Shown: positions 7,986 through 16,955 of the stretch, in pieces
Numbering within the stretch: the first letter of the stretch is position 1
Layout of the letters: each line of letters opens with the position of its first letter
Assembly: GCF_030646015.1 (NCBI RefSeq)
Contig: NZ_JAUSLT010000096.1
Location: 1 to 64,000, forward strand
Length of the DNA: 64,000 nucleotides
Reading direction: 5' to 3'
Source of the DNA: Bradyrhizobium sp.
GTDB taxonomy: Bacteria; Pseudomonadota; Alphaproteobacteria; Rhizobiales; Xanthobacteraceae
Notes under the pieces: generated by a model
The model's input: the letters and a program-made list of their open reading frames with translations, nothing else
Databases searched by the model: none
Told to the model about the DNA's origin: nothing
Position numbers and translations under genes: made by a program

Positions 7986-8162
7986 GAACTCCACTCCCTA
8001 AGTGTGAAGCCAATCTGCCCCGCCACGATAGCAGAGTCGGCATCGACAGTCTTTCCGTTTCGCGGCAAAAAGAGACAGGCCTGCTGTCTAATTTTTGCCC
8101 GCCCCCTTTCCAGTATTTTGTCCGCCCAGTAACGTCCGAGGTCACAGATGGGGAGCGCGCCA

Positions 8163-9317
8163 ATGTACGACCCTGCCGGCGTTACGAGATCGCCCGAATT
8201 TTTCATCCCCGCGCGGATGAAAGCCTGGGTTCTGGGAAACCCGGACGAACTCCTTCTACGCGACAAGCCCACCCCGGCGCCGGGGCACGCAGAGGTGCTG
8301 GTCCGTATCGACGCCGTTGCGATCTGTGCCACCGACCTTGAGATCATCCACAGCGGATCGCCGGCGAGCATCCAGGGTGGCCTGCCCTTCAACAGGAATT
8401 TTACGCCGGGTCATGAATATATGGGCACCGTCGTTGCCCTCGGGCCAGCCGTCGACGAGTTTGCGATCGGCGAGCGCGTCAGCGTTGAAATCCATGCCGG
8501 CTGCGGCCAGTGCAAGCGCTGTCGCCAGGGCATGTACACCTCGTGCCTCAACTATGGAAAACCCGACAAGGGCCACCGCGCCAACGGTTTTACGACCGAC
8601 GGCGGGTTTGCCGAATACGCGGTCAACCATATCAACACGCTGGCGCGGGTGCCCGACACCATGAGCGATGCGGAAGCCACGCTCGTGGTCACCGCCGGTA
8701 CCTCGATGTACGGCCTGACCGAACTCGGCGGGCTGGTGGCCGGTGAAAGCGTCGTGGTCATTGGACCCGGTCCGATCGGGCTGCTCGCGGTGGCCGTAGC
8801 CAAGGCGCTCGGCGCGAGCCCCGTGATCCTGACGGGAACGCGCAACAAGCGCCTCGCGATCGGCAGGGAGCTGGGTGCGGACCGCGTCATCAATATCGCC
8901 GATGAGAACCCTGTCGATGTCGTCAAACAACTCACCGGCGGAATCGGCGCGGATTATGTGATCGAGTGCGCCGGCACCGAAGCCACCGTCAATCAGGCCA
9001 TCCATATGGCCAATCGTGGCGGTAAGATCTGCCTGGCGGCCTTTCCGCACGATCCTGTCACGACCGATCTGGCGCATCTGGTGAAGAACAACATCTACGT
9101 CTACGGCATCAGGGGCGAAGGCCGCAGCGCGACGCGGCGGGCGATGGCGTTGATGGCAGAAAAGCGGTTCGACGCGACAAGGATTCACACCCATACGTTT
9201 GCGCTAGACGACCTGCCCACCGCACTTCGGTACGCGCGCGATCGGGTCGAGGACGCCATCAAGGTGGTGGTGACCGCGCGTCAGGCGGCAACGCTCAAGG
9301 ACGTAGCGGCGGAATGA
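8163..9317 (+). CDS. zinc-dependent alcohol dehydrogenase (MDR family)
   Basis: A 384-residue medium-chain dehydrogenase. Catalytic zinc ligands are suggested by AICATDLE and by GHEYMG. The structural zinc site is the four-cysteine lobe CGQCKRCRQGMYTSC. The NAD(P) fold reads VVVIGPGPIGLLAVAVAKALGA. It most resembles the threonine/sorbitol dehydrogenase branch, oxidising a secondary alcohol of unknown identity. GGGGAG seven bases before ATG 8163 favours this start over ATG 8148. The stop overlaps the next gene by four bases. Confidence 0.87.
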   Translation: MYDPAGVTRSPEFFIPARMKAWVLGNPDELLLRDKPTPAPGHAEVLVRIDAVAICATDLEIIHSGSPASIQGGLPFNRNFTPGHEYMGTVVALGPAVDEFAIGERVSVEIHAGCGQCKRCRQGMYTSCLNYGKPDKGHRANGFTTDGGFAEYAVNHINTLARVPDTMSDAEATLVVTAGTSMYGLTELGGLVAGESVVVIGPGPIGLLAVAVAKALGASPVILTGTRNKRLAIGRELGADRVINIADENPVDVVKQLTGGIGADYVIECAGTEATVNQAIHMANRGGKICLAAFPHDPVTTDLAHLVKNNIYVYGIRGEGRSATRRAMALMAEKRFDATRIHTHTFALDDLPTALRYARDRVEDAIKVVVTARQAATLKDVAAE

Positions 9318-9697
9318 TCCCGTCACCAGCCGAACGAGATGAACTGCTCAAAGGTTTTGCCCGCGCCCTGTTCAGGAACGACATGGAGGCGCTCTACAGG
9401 ATCGTCACGCCAGACTTTCTCTGGAGCTTCCATGACGGCCTCGCCACCAGCAAGGCCCTCACCGGCGCCGCTGCGATTGAGGAGCATCTGGCCGGGCAGA
9501 AGGCACTGTTCTCAGCGCAACGTTTCCACGAGGTAGCCTACCATCATGCCGGCGAGATGAGCTTCATGACCTTTCGCGTCAGCGAGACAGTAAGAGCCAC
9601 TGGCGAACAGCGAGAGCAGCGCGGCATCGAGCGCTACACCTTCAGGGACGGTATGCTCGCGACCAAGGACGTCTACCGCAAGCCGATCACCCCCTGA
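9314..9697 (+). CDS. NTF2-like / SnoaL-type protein
   Basis: A 127-residue single-domain protein with the NTF2-like cone pattern (LLKGFARALFRNDMEALYRIVTPDFLWSFHDG ... ERYTFRDGMLATKDVYRKP). Members act as small isomerases, dehydratases or ligand-binding partners. It starts within an ATGA overlap with the preceding dehydrogenase, so the two are translationally coupled and probably act on the same compound. Confidence 0.75.
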   Translation: MIPSPAERDELLKGFARALFRNDMEALYRIVTPDFLWSFHDGLATSKALTGAAAIEEHLAGQKALFSAQRFHEVAYHHAGEMSFMTFRVSETVRATGEQREQRGIERYTFRDGMLATKDVYRKPITP

Positions 9698-9727
9698 CCG
9701 TATGTGGCTTTCCCGCCTCGACCTTGC

Positions 9728-12121
9728 TCAAATTCGCCCCAGCGCCGTCAGGATAATCTGCGGCGTCAGCGGAATCTCGGTGATCACAGCGCCGAACGGC
9801 CTGAGCGCATCGTTTACCGCGTTCGCCACCGCCGCGGCGGCCCCCGCCGTGCCGGCCTCGCCCGCGCCCTTTGCCCCCAGCTCCGTTTCCGAGGTCGGCG
9901 ACACCACATGACCGACATCGATGTCGGGCATTTCGCCGGACATCGGCACCAGATAGTCGGCCATGTTGGCGTTGGTGAGCTGCCCGCGCTCGTCGTAGAC
10001 GCACTTCTCGAACAGGGCCGCTCCAAGGCCCTGCACCACGCCGCCCCGGATCTGCTCATCGACCAGTTGCGGATTGATGAGCGTGCCGCAGTCTTCGACC
10101 ACCCAATGCTTCAAGAGCCTGACGAAGCCTGTGTCGGTGTCGACTTCCAGCCATGAGGCCTGGACGCCATTGGTGAAGGCGAACGGATACTCGCGTGGCA
10201 CAAAGTGGCGCGTGGCCATCAGCTCGGGCTGAACGCCCGGCGGCAAGGTGTCGGGACGGAAGTACACGATCCGCGCGAGCTCACGCAACTCCATGCGCGA
10301 CGCACCATCGGCGGCATTCACGATCGCATTGTCCGCGATGTCGAGCTCGGCCGGCGACGACTGCAGGATGGCGGCGGCGACATCGAGGATATTCCTGCGC
10401 AAAATCTTTGCCGCCTGGAGTGCGGCCTCGCCGCCGATGCCGGCGCCGCGCGAGGCCCAGGTGCCGCCGCCATAGGGCGTGTTGTCGGTATCGCCCAGGA
10501 TGACGCGGACGCGCTCCATCGACACGCCGAGCACGCTGCCGACGATCTGCGCGGTGAGCGATTCCGAGCCCTGCCCCTGTTCGGTGATGCTGGTCTGGCA
10601 GATCACCGACCCCTGGGCGTCCAGCCGTATCGCGACGCCGTCTTGTGAGGATATCTTGGCGCCGCCGACGCCATAGAACGCCGCGCTCGGATTGGTGACT
10701 TCGATGAAGCTCGCAATGCCGATGCCACGGTAAATGCCATTGCTTCGCAACGTCGCCTGTTCGGAGCGCAACGCGTCGTAATCCATCATCGTCATCAGCT
10801 TGTTTATCGCAGCGTGATGCGACAGCAATTCGAACCGCAAGCCGGACGGCGACGCGCAAGGGTAGGCGTTATCCGCAATCAGGTTGCGACGGCGGATTTC
10901 CACCGGATCCATGCCGATTTTAGCTGCCGCGAGATCGACCAGGCCTTCCGTCACCGAGCAGGCGATGGGGTGGCCGACCGCGCGGTACTGGCACATCACA
11001 TTCTTGTTCTGGAACACGACGCGGGCCCGGGCACGGTAGTTCCTGGTCACATAGGGGCCACCGACGAGATTGACGACCTGGTTGGCTTCGATGGCGCTGG
11101 TACGCGGATACATCGAATAGGGGCCGATGCCCGTAAGATCGTCGATCTCGAACGCCGTAATGCTGCCGTCGCGCTTGACGCCGATCCGTCCCCAACAGCG
11201 ATGGTCGCGGGCATGAATATCGGTATTAAAACTTTCGACCCGGTCGGCGACAAATTTGATCGGTCGGCGCAGCAGTTTCGACAGCGCATAGGTGGCCATC
11301 TCGTCGGCGTAGATGTGGACCTTGATGCCGAAGGAGCCGCCGACATCCTTGCAGACCACGCGAACCTGCGATTCCTCCAGCCCGAGATGGAGCGCCGCAA
11401 TGTTCTGCACCATGTGCGGCGCCTGCGTGCCCTGGTAGATCGTCAGCCGCGCCTCGGCGGCGTTCCAGTCGGCGACGACCGAGCGCGGCTCCAGCGTCAC
11501 ACCGGTATGTCGTCCGAAAATGAAATCGGCTTCCACCACCGCATCGGAGCCGGCGAACGCCGCATCGACCTCGCCGGCGTCGAGGTTGCGTTCGAAAGCC
11601 AGATTGTCGCCGAGCGCGGGATGAATCACCGGAGTGGCCGGATCGAGCGCGGTGCGCATGTCCGTCACTGCTTCCAGTTCCTCGTAGTCAACCCTGACGA
11701 TTTCCGCGGCGTCCTCCGCCACGGCGCGGCTGGTCGCCACGATGGCGGCGACGGCTTCGCCCTGCCAGCAGACGCGATCGATCGCAAGGGCGTGCTGGGG
11801 GGCGGATTTGAGGCCCTTCAGGTGCGAGAGCACACCGACCCACGGCGTGATGACGGCGGCCAGTTCCTTGCCGGTCACGACCGCGATAACGCCGGGCATG
11901 CTCCTCGCCGCGGCGGCATCGATGCCGGCGATCCTCGCATGGGCATGCGGCGAGCGCAGGAACACCACATGCCCCATGCGTGGCAGTTCCATGTCGCTGA
12001 CATACAGTCCGCGTCCCTGCATCAACCGCTCGAGGTTCGGCCGCGGCACCGACTTGCCAATATAGGAGTTCGGCCGATCGAGCTCCGAGAGGATTTCGGG
12101 ATTTGATGACGTGATGGTCAT
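9728..12121 (-). CDS. molybdenum hydroxylase large subunit (xanthine dehydrogenase/CoxL family)
   Basis: The 797-residue protein binds the molybdopterin cytosine dinucleotide cofactor and hydroxylates a carbon using water. Recognisable blocks are KDVGGSFGIKVH, the active-site loop NVMCQYRAVGHP, GGGTWASRGAGIGGEAA, and the catalytic glutamate in KGAGEAGTAGAAAAVANAVNDAL near the C-terminus. The loop is not the CO-dehydrogenase form I signature (AYRCSFR), so a CO dehydrogenase is unlikely. Start and stop overlap tightly with the iron-sulfur subunit. Substrate unknown, probably an aromatic heterocycle or aldehyde. Confidence 0.88.
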   Translation of the reverse strand: MTITSSNPEILSELDRPNSYIGKSVPRPNLERLMQGRGLYVSDMELPRMGHVVFLRSPHAHARIAGIDAAAARSMPGVIAVVTGKELAAVITPWVGVLSHLKGLKSAPQHALAIDRVCWQGEAVAAIVATSRAVAEDAAEIVRVDYEELEAVTDMRTALDPATPVIHPALGDNLAFERNLDAGEVDAAFAGSDAVVEADFIFGRHTGVTLEPRSVVADWNAAEARLTIYQGTQAPHMVQNIAALHLGLEESQVRVVCKDVGGSFGIKVHIYADEMATYALSKLLRRPIKFVADRVESFNTDIHARDHRCWGRIGVKRDGSITAFEIDDLTGIGPYSMYPRTSAIEANQVVNLVGGPYVTRNYRARARVVFQNKNVMCQYRAVGHPIACSVTEGLVDLAAAKIGMDPVEIRRRNLIADNAYPCASPSGLRFELLSHHAAINKLMTMMDYDALRSEQATLRSNGIYRGIGIASFIEVTNPSAAFYGVGGAKISSQDGVAIRLDAQGSVICQTSITEQGQGSESLTAQIVGSVLGVSMERVRVILGDTDNTPYGGGTWASRGAGIGGEAALQAAKILRRNILDVAAAILQSSPAELDIADNAIVNAADGASRMELRELARIVYFRPDTLPPGVQPELMATRHFVPREYPFAFTNGVQASWLEVDTDTGFVRLLKHWVVEDCGTLINPQLVDEQIRGGVVQGLGAALFEKCVYDERGQLTNANMADYLVPMSGEMPDIDVGHVVSPTSETELGAKGAGEAGTAGAAAAVANAVNDALRPFGAVITEIPLTPQIILTALGRI

Positions 12122-12603
12122 GCCGTGCCTCTGCCACGCGCCCGCGCCGTGGTCTCGACCGCGTCGATAATGGCCTGGTAGCCGGTGCAGCGGCAGTAGT
12201 TGCCGGAAAGGTGCTCGCGAATCTGCTCCCGGTCGGGTTCAGCCTGCTGCTTCAGCAGATCCTGCGCCGCCATCAGCATGCCCGGCGTGCAGAACCCGCA
12301 CTGCAAGGCGTTGCGATCGCGAAAGGCGGCCTGCAGGTCGGCGACCTCGCCGCTGTCGGACAATCCCTCGATGGTCTGGACGGACGCGCCGTGCGTTTGC
12401 ACCGCCAGCATCAGGCAAGAACGAACAATCTCTCCGTTCACCCGTACCGTGCAGGCGCCGCAGACCCCATGCTCGCAACCGACATGTGTCCCGGTCAGCT
12501 GCAGTTGTTCCCGCAGGAAATCCGCCAGATTGAGGCGCGGCAGAACCTGCGCATCGACGCGCTCGCCATTGACCTCGAGCGAGATTGCCATGGGAGCCGT
12601 CAC
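12118..12603 (-). CDS. molybdenum hydroxylase [2Fe-2S] subunit
   Basis: The 161-residue subunit carries both iron-sulfur clusters of the complex. The plant-type ferredoxin ligands are in CEHGVCGACTVRVNGEIVRSC and the second cluster uses CGFCTPGM and YCRCTGY. It passes electrons from the Mo site to FAD. It overlaps both neighbours by four bases in the order FAD subunit, iron-sulfur subunit, molybdenum subunit. Confidence 0.93.
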   Translation of the reverse strand: MTAPMAISLEVNGERVDAQVLPRLNLADFLREQLQLTGTHVGCEHGVCGACTVRVNGEIVRSCLMLAVQTHGASVQTIEGLSDSGEVADLQAAFRDRNALQCGFCTPGMLMAAQDLLKQQAEPDREQIREHLSGNYCRCTGYQAIIDAVETTARARGRGTA

Positions 12604-13481
12604 GCGCGCCCCCCGGCATTGAGATCAGGTCGGTCCAGTAGCGCAGACGCGGCCCGCGCCAGCAGCACCTTTGCAAGATGCCGGCGCATGGCGGCGGACG
12701 CCTGCTGGTCATCCTGCGGGTCGAGCTCTTCGCCCAGGGCTGTGCAAGCCGCCGCCAGCACCGCGGGCGTGATGGTAATGTTGACCAGTTTTGTTGCGGC
12801 CCTGGCCAATACCGGCCGGTCGCCGACGGCAAAGAAGACGAGTCGCAGATCGGTGAAGATATCCCTTTCCACCATCGCCTGCGCCGCGAGGCCAGCAATG
12901 GCGTAGTCGCCGTGCCGGCGGGCGAACTCGTGGAAGAAATGTACGGAATGCTTACCCGCCACCGGCAGTTCGACCGATATCAGCAATTCCCGCGCCGACA
13001 GGTCGGTCTCATAAATCCCTTTGAAGAATTCCCCGGCCGCAACCCGTCGTTCGCCGTCCTGACCGCGCACGATAATGGTCGCATTCAACGCGACCATGCA
13101 GGCCGGCAGTTCAGAGGCCGGATCGGCGTGGGCGAGGCTGCCGCCGAGCGTACCGCGGTTGCGGATCGCGGGATGCGCGACATGGGAAATCGCCTCGGTC
13201 AACAACGGCGCGTGCGCGGCTATTTCCGGAGAGGTCAGGAGATCCACATGACGGGTCAGCGCGCCTATCCTGACGACACTGCCAGTTACCGCAATACCGC
13301 GCAGCTCGGCGAGTTCGCCGATGTCGACGATGAGTTCGGGTGAGATCAGGCGCAGATTCATCGCGGGCATCAGGCTCTGGCCGCCCGACAGCACCTTCGC
13401 CCTGTCGCCATACGCCTTGAGCAATTCCAGCGCATTCCCAACGCTGGTCGCGCGTGCGTAAGCGAAAGCCGCGGCTTTCAT
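12600..13481 (-). CDS. molybdenum hydroxylase FAD-binding subunit (CoxM-like)
   Basis: The 293-residue protein has the two FAD contact motifs of the family, LSGGQSLMPAMNLRL and RNRGTLGGSLAHADPASELPA, and the C-terminal CO-dehydrogenase flavoprotein domain. It is the first gene of the leftward three-gene operon and is divergent from the luciferase-like monooxygenase at 13661, so the 180-base gap probably holds both promoters. Confidence 0.92.
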   Translation of the reverse strand: MKAAAFAYARATSVGNALELLKAYGDRAKVLSGGQSLMPAMNLRLISPELIVDIGELAELRGIAVTGSVVRIGALTRHVDLLTSPEIAAHAPLLTEAISHVAHPAIRNRGTLGGSLAHADPASELPACMVALNATIIVRGQDGERRVAAGEFFKGIYETDLSARELLISVELPVAGKHSVHFFHEFARRHGDYAIAGLAAQAMVERDIFTDLRLVFFAVGDRPVLARAATKLVNITITPAVLAAACTALGEELDPQDDQQASAAMRRHLAKVLLARAASALLDRPDLNAGGRA

Positions 13482-13660
13482 TCGACGTGGCCTCCCCCGG
13501 GTCCCCTTGGCGTATTTTTCTTTGGATTAGACGGCGACGCCTCCCAAAGGTCAAGTTTGTTTATCGAACGATTATTTCTGGTGACGGGCCTTCCGGACTT
13601 GTCGTAATGGTATCGATGACGGACGGTTTGGTCCTCACGCGGCCCCAGAAAGGAGCGGCA

Positions 13661-14767
13661 ATGGATCTCGGATTCTTCACGATGCCGATTCATCCTCTCG
13701 GCAAGGATTGGCGGCAATCCCTGCAGGAGGACCGCGAGGCATTCCTGCTCGCCGACGAACTGGGATATACCGAGGCCTATGTCGGCGAACATGTCACTGA
13801 TCAGGCCGAGAACATCACCTCCTGCATCGCGTTTATCGCGTGGGTCGCCGCCGCCACCAGGAAGATCAGGCTCGGCACCGGCACGATCAACATGCCGAAC
13901 ACCCACCCCGCCACCGTCGCAGCCTCCCTCGCGATGCTCGATCACATGCTCGATGGCCGTCTGATCTTTGGAATAAGCCCCGGCGGCCTGCTGTCGGACG
14001 CGGAATTGTTCGGCAATCTCGACGCCGACCGCAACGCGATGTTTCTGGAATCGATCAACCAGGTGCTGGAGATCTGGTCCGGCGAGGCGCCGTACAATAT
14101 CGCGGGAAAATACTGGAACGTCTCGACGCAGAAGACCCTGATCCGGGATATCGGCCAGGGCATCATTGCGCGGCCGTTGCAGCGGCCGCATCCGCCCATC
14201 GTCGTGACCGCGGTAGCGCCGTTCTCGAAGGGCGTTACCGAGGCGGCCGTGCGCGGCTGGGATCCGATCTCGGCCAATTTCCTGATGCCGGCCTGGGTGA
14301 AGAGCCACTGGCCGAAATACGTCGAAGGCTGCGAGCGCGGCGGCCGTCCGGCGGAACCCGCGAACTGGCGTGTCGCCAAGAGCGTGTTTGTCGCCAGGGA
14401 CGCCGCGACCGCCAAAGCCTACGCCACCGACCCCGACGGGCCCTACGTCTATTATTATCGGTCGCTGTTCACCAAACTGAAGAAGAACGGCCGCATCGAA
14501 CTGTTCAAGACCCGCCGTGACCAGCCCGACGACGAAGTGACGCTCGAGATGATCTGCGACAAGCTGATCATTTACGGGACGCCGGAAAGCGTTGCGGATC
14601 AGCTGCTGGCCTTCCAGGAAGAAGTTGGCCCATTCGGCACGCTGCTCTATGCAGGCAAGGACTGGAAGGACCGCGAGCTCGGACGCCAGTCCATGATTTT
14701 GATGGCCGAGAAGGTGATGCCGCTCGTCAATGCCGGCAACTCGAACCGCTCCAAGGCCGCGGAATGA
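13661..14767 (+). CDS. LLM class flavin-dependent monooxygenase
   Basis: A 368-residue bacterial-luciferase-like protein with the F-P-H and GEH elements of the fold (MDLGFFTMPIHPLG, AYVGEHVTD, IRLGTGTINMPNTHPATVAA, GRLIFGISPGGLLSD). These enzymes use reduced FMN and O2 to oxygenate or cleave substrates such as limonene, alkanesulfonates or pyrimidines. The start at 13661 follows AAAGGAGCGGCA; the longer frame from 13454 is not supported. A flavin reductase candidate is encoded at 16391-16945. Confidence 0.85.
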   Translation: MDLGFFTMPIHPLGKDWRQSLQEDREAFLLADELGYTEAYVGEHVTDQAENITSCIAFIAWVAAATRKIRLGTGTINMPNTHPATVAASLAMLDHMLDGRLIFGISPGGLLSDAELFGNLDADRNAMFLESINQVLEIWSGEAPYNIAGKYWNVSTQKTLIRDIGQGIIARPLQRPHPPIVVTAVAPFSKGVTEAAVRGWDPISANFLMPAWVKSHWPKYVEGCERGGRPAEPANWRVAKSVFVARDAATAKAYATDPDGPYVYYYRSLFTKLKKNGRIELFKTRRDQPDDEVTLEMICDKLIIYGTPESVADQLLAFQEEVGPFGTLLYAGKDWKDRELGRQSMILMAEKVMPLVNAGNSNRSKAAE

Positions 14768-14794
14768 TCCGCTAAATCCACTCTGGAGAGCGCC

Positions 14795-15670
14795 GTGGCT
14801 CTGACCGATCGCATTCCCTATCAGGCGCAGGTCGACAGGCCGAAACTCCGGCTGCCCGGCGGCAAGAAGCTCGCAGTATGGGTCATCCTCAATGTCGAGG
14901 AATGGCGGATCGAGAACGCGATGCCGCGAACCGTGCTGAGCCCGCCGATGGGACAGCCGCTGCTGCCGGATGTGCCGAACTGGTCGTGGCACGAATACGG
15001 CATGCGTGCCGGCTTCTGGCGTCAGTTCAAGGCGCTGACCGACCGCAATATGCCGGTGACCCTGGCGCTGAACGCCAACGTCTGCCACTCCTACCCCCGC
15101 GTCGCGTCCGCCGCGCTCGAAGCCGGCTTCGAATTCATGGGCCATGGTTTCGTTCAGGGGCCGATGCACAAACTTGACAACCAGGCCGATGCGATCAGGC
15201 GGTCGGTCGAGACAATCGCCAAATTCACAGGCAAGCCGCCGAGATCGTGGGAAAGTCCGGGGCTGACGGAGACCGAGGAAACCCTCGATCTGCTGCGTCT
15301 CAACGGCATCGAATATGTCGCGGACTGGGTGATCGACGATCTTCCACAGGACATCGCGACGCCGCACGGCACCATTACGACCATTCCCTATTCGGTGGAA
15401 ACCAATGACATCGTCATCCACGCGCTGCAGCATCTGACTTCCGAGCAATTCCTGCAGCGCTGCACCGACCAGTTCGACCGGCTGTACCTCGAAGGCGCCG
15501 ACAATGCGCGGGTGATGGCGATCTCGATTCATCCCTACATCACCGGTGTCCCGCATCGGATCAAATACCTGGAAGCGTTGCTCGATTACGTCATCGGCCA
15601 TGACGGCGTCGCCCTGATGACCGCCAGCGAGATCGGCGACTGGTACCGGGCGGAAATGTCGAGAGCATAA
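14795..15670 (+). CDS. polysaccharide-deacetylase-fold hydrolase (PuuE allantoinase-like)
   Basis: A 291-residue NodB-fold protein that starts at GTG 14795 after CTGGAGAG. Likely functional segments are EYGMRAGFW, MGHGFVQGPMHKL, SWESPGLTETEETLDLL and SIHPYITGVPHR. PuuE-type members cleave cyclic amides such as allantoin rather than sugars. It follows the LLM monooxygenase by 27 bases, so the pair is probably an operon in which the oxygenated product is hydrolysed. The amide-hydrolase role is inference. Confidence 0.75.
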   Translation: MALTDRIPYQAQVDRPKLRLPGGKKLAVWVILNVEEWRIENAMPRTVLSPPMGQPLLPDVPNWSWHEYGMRAGFWRQFKALTDRNMPVTLALNANVCHSYPRVASAALEAGFEFMGHGFVQGPMHKLDNQADAIRRSVETIAKFTGKPPRSWESPGLTETEETLDLLRLNGIEYVADWVIDDLPQDIATPHGTITTIPYSVETNDIVIHALQHLTSEQFLQRCTDQFDRLYLEGADNARVMAISIHPYITGVPHRIKYLEALLDYVIGHDGVALMTASEIGDWYRAEMSRA

Positions 15671-15695
15671 TTCGGACTGCGCAGGACCGAAGAGA

Positions 15696-16394
15696 TCATG
15701 CCAGGGCAGCTTTCTCGGACTTCTTCGTCGCTGCGCGTGCGGGGTCGCCGGCGGTCGAGAAGACCTGTTCGAATCCGGTCAGAAAGACATCCAGGGCGTC
15801 GCTGATCACCTGCTTCTTGTCTTCCAGTACCGGCGACTCGAAGATGTATTTGCGAACCCCGTAATAGAAGATTCCGCTTTGAAGCACCCACGCCATCTCG
15901 AGCTCGGCCGCGGTCGGCGTGCCTTGCTCTGGCAGCCCCGCTTCATGCCGGCATTCCCTGACGATCCGCGACAGGATCTTGTCCTCCACCACGCCGATGT
16001 ACCAGCGGTTGATGTCGAGCCCCTTCAGGCCCGCATAGAAATAGATCCGCAGCCATTTGCGGGTGAAGATCACATCGGTGTAGGCCTGATAGAATTCCCG
16101 CAGCCGCTCGCGAAGCGGCCGCGAGCGATCGGTCAGCAGCTGCTCCCAGCCGGCATCGAACGGCTCGAGATAGACGGTGCGATAGACTTCCTTGATCAGG
16201 TCGTCCTTGCTCGGAAAGTAGCGATACAGCAGCGGCTGCGTCACGCCGAGCCGCCGCGCCAGATCGCGGGTGCCGCCGTCAAATCCTTCCTCCGAGAAAA
16301 ATTCGGTGGCCTTGGTTACGAACTCCCGGCGGCGGTCGTCAGGCGAAAGCCGTTTCTGCTTGGCGCGGGCGCGCTTGGGCGGGGCCTTCTTCAT
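15696..16394 (-). CDS. TetR family transcriptional regulator
   Basis: A 232-residue regulator with an N-terminal TetR HTH (EFVTKATEFFSEEGFDGGTRDLARRLGVTQPLLYRYFPSKDDLIKEVY) and a ligand-binding C-terminal domain. ATG 16394 overlaps the stop of the flavin reductase gene (ATGA), which fixes the start; the longer frame extends through that gene. It probably controls the surrounding oxidative genes and responds to a pathway compound. Confidence 0.87.
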   Translation of the reverse strand: MKKAPPKRARAKQKRLSPDDRRREFVTKATEFFSEEGFDGGTRDLARRLGVTQPLLYRYFPSKDDLIKEVYRTVYLEPFDAGWEQLLTDRSRPLRERLREFYQAYTDVIFTRKWLRIYFYAGLKGLDINRWYIGVVEDKILSRIVRECRHEAGLPEQGTPTAAELEMAWVLQSGIFYYGVRKYIFESPVLEDKKQVISDALDVFLTGFEQVFSTAGDPARAATKKSEKAALA

Positions 16395-16945
16395 GACGCG
16401 CCGTCGGGTTTGAGAAACCGGCCGTAACTGCCGCGCGCAAACAGCAATGGCTCCTGCCCGTTGTAGGCATAGGCCTCGACCGCGCCCAGGAAGATGACGT
16501 GATCGCCGCCGTAATACCGGTTGGCCGCGCGGCACTGAAAATTCGCGACGCTGTCCGCGAGAACGGGCGCGTTGCCAAGGCCAGGCGTCCACTCGACGCC
16601 TGCGAATTTATCCTCCGAGGATTTCGCGAATTTGCTGGCGAGCGCCTGCTGCGATGCGCCTAGCACGTTGACGGTGAAATGGCTGGCGTTCTGGAAGGTG
16701 CTCAGCCCCTGCGAAAACATGCCGAGACTCCACAGCACCAGCGGCGGATTCAGCGATACCGAGGCGAACGAATTACAGGTCAGCCCATAGGGCTTGCCGT
16801 CGGCCGCGACCGCCGTGATGATGGTGACGCCGGTCGCGTAAGTGCCGAGCGCGTTACGAAAATCCCTGGGGTCGATGGCCGAGCTGTCGCTGGCCAGTTC
16901 GTTGGCCGGATCTGGATCGATCGGATGCTTGGGCGCGTCGGTCAT
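16391..16945 (-). CDS. flavin reductase (HpaC/RutF family)
   Basis: A 184-residue NAD(P)H:flavin oxidoreductase of the small-subunit class (DFRNALGTYATGVTIITAVAADGKPYGLTCNSFASVSLNPPLVLWS). It supplies reduced FMN or FAD to a two-component monooxygenase. The likely partner is the acyl-CoA-dehydrogenase-like oxygenase ten bases upstream, and it might also serve the LLM enzyme at 13661. It overlaps the tetR start. Confidence 0.88.
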   Translation of the reverse strand: MTDAPKHPIDPDPANELASDSSAIDPRDFRNALGTYATGVTIITAVAADGKPYGLTCNSFASVSLNPPLVLWSLGMFSQGLSTFQNASHFTVNVLGASQQALASKFAKSSEDKFAGVEWTPGLGNAPVLADSVANFQCRAANRYYGGDHVIFLGAVEAYAYNGQEPLLFARGSYGRFLKPDGAS

Positions 16946-16955
16946 CCCCCGGGCC

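Noticed and set aside
9728..13481. Carbon monoxide dehydrogenase (coxMSL)
   Set aside because: Gene order fits, but the large subunit lacks the AYRCSFR active-site signature, so only a general molybdenum hydroxylase is supported.
13563..13572. ATCGAACGAT as a TetR operator between the Mo hydroxylase and LLM genes
   Set aside because: The arms are only four bases and no convincing second copy was found near the other cluster genes.
13478..15601. A 707-codon minus-strand frame opposite the LLM monooxygenase and deacetylase genes
   Set aside because: It is the antisense shadow of two real genes and crosses their intergenic gap without any domain.
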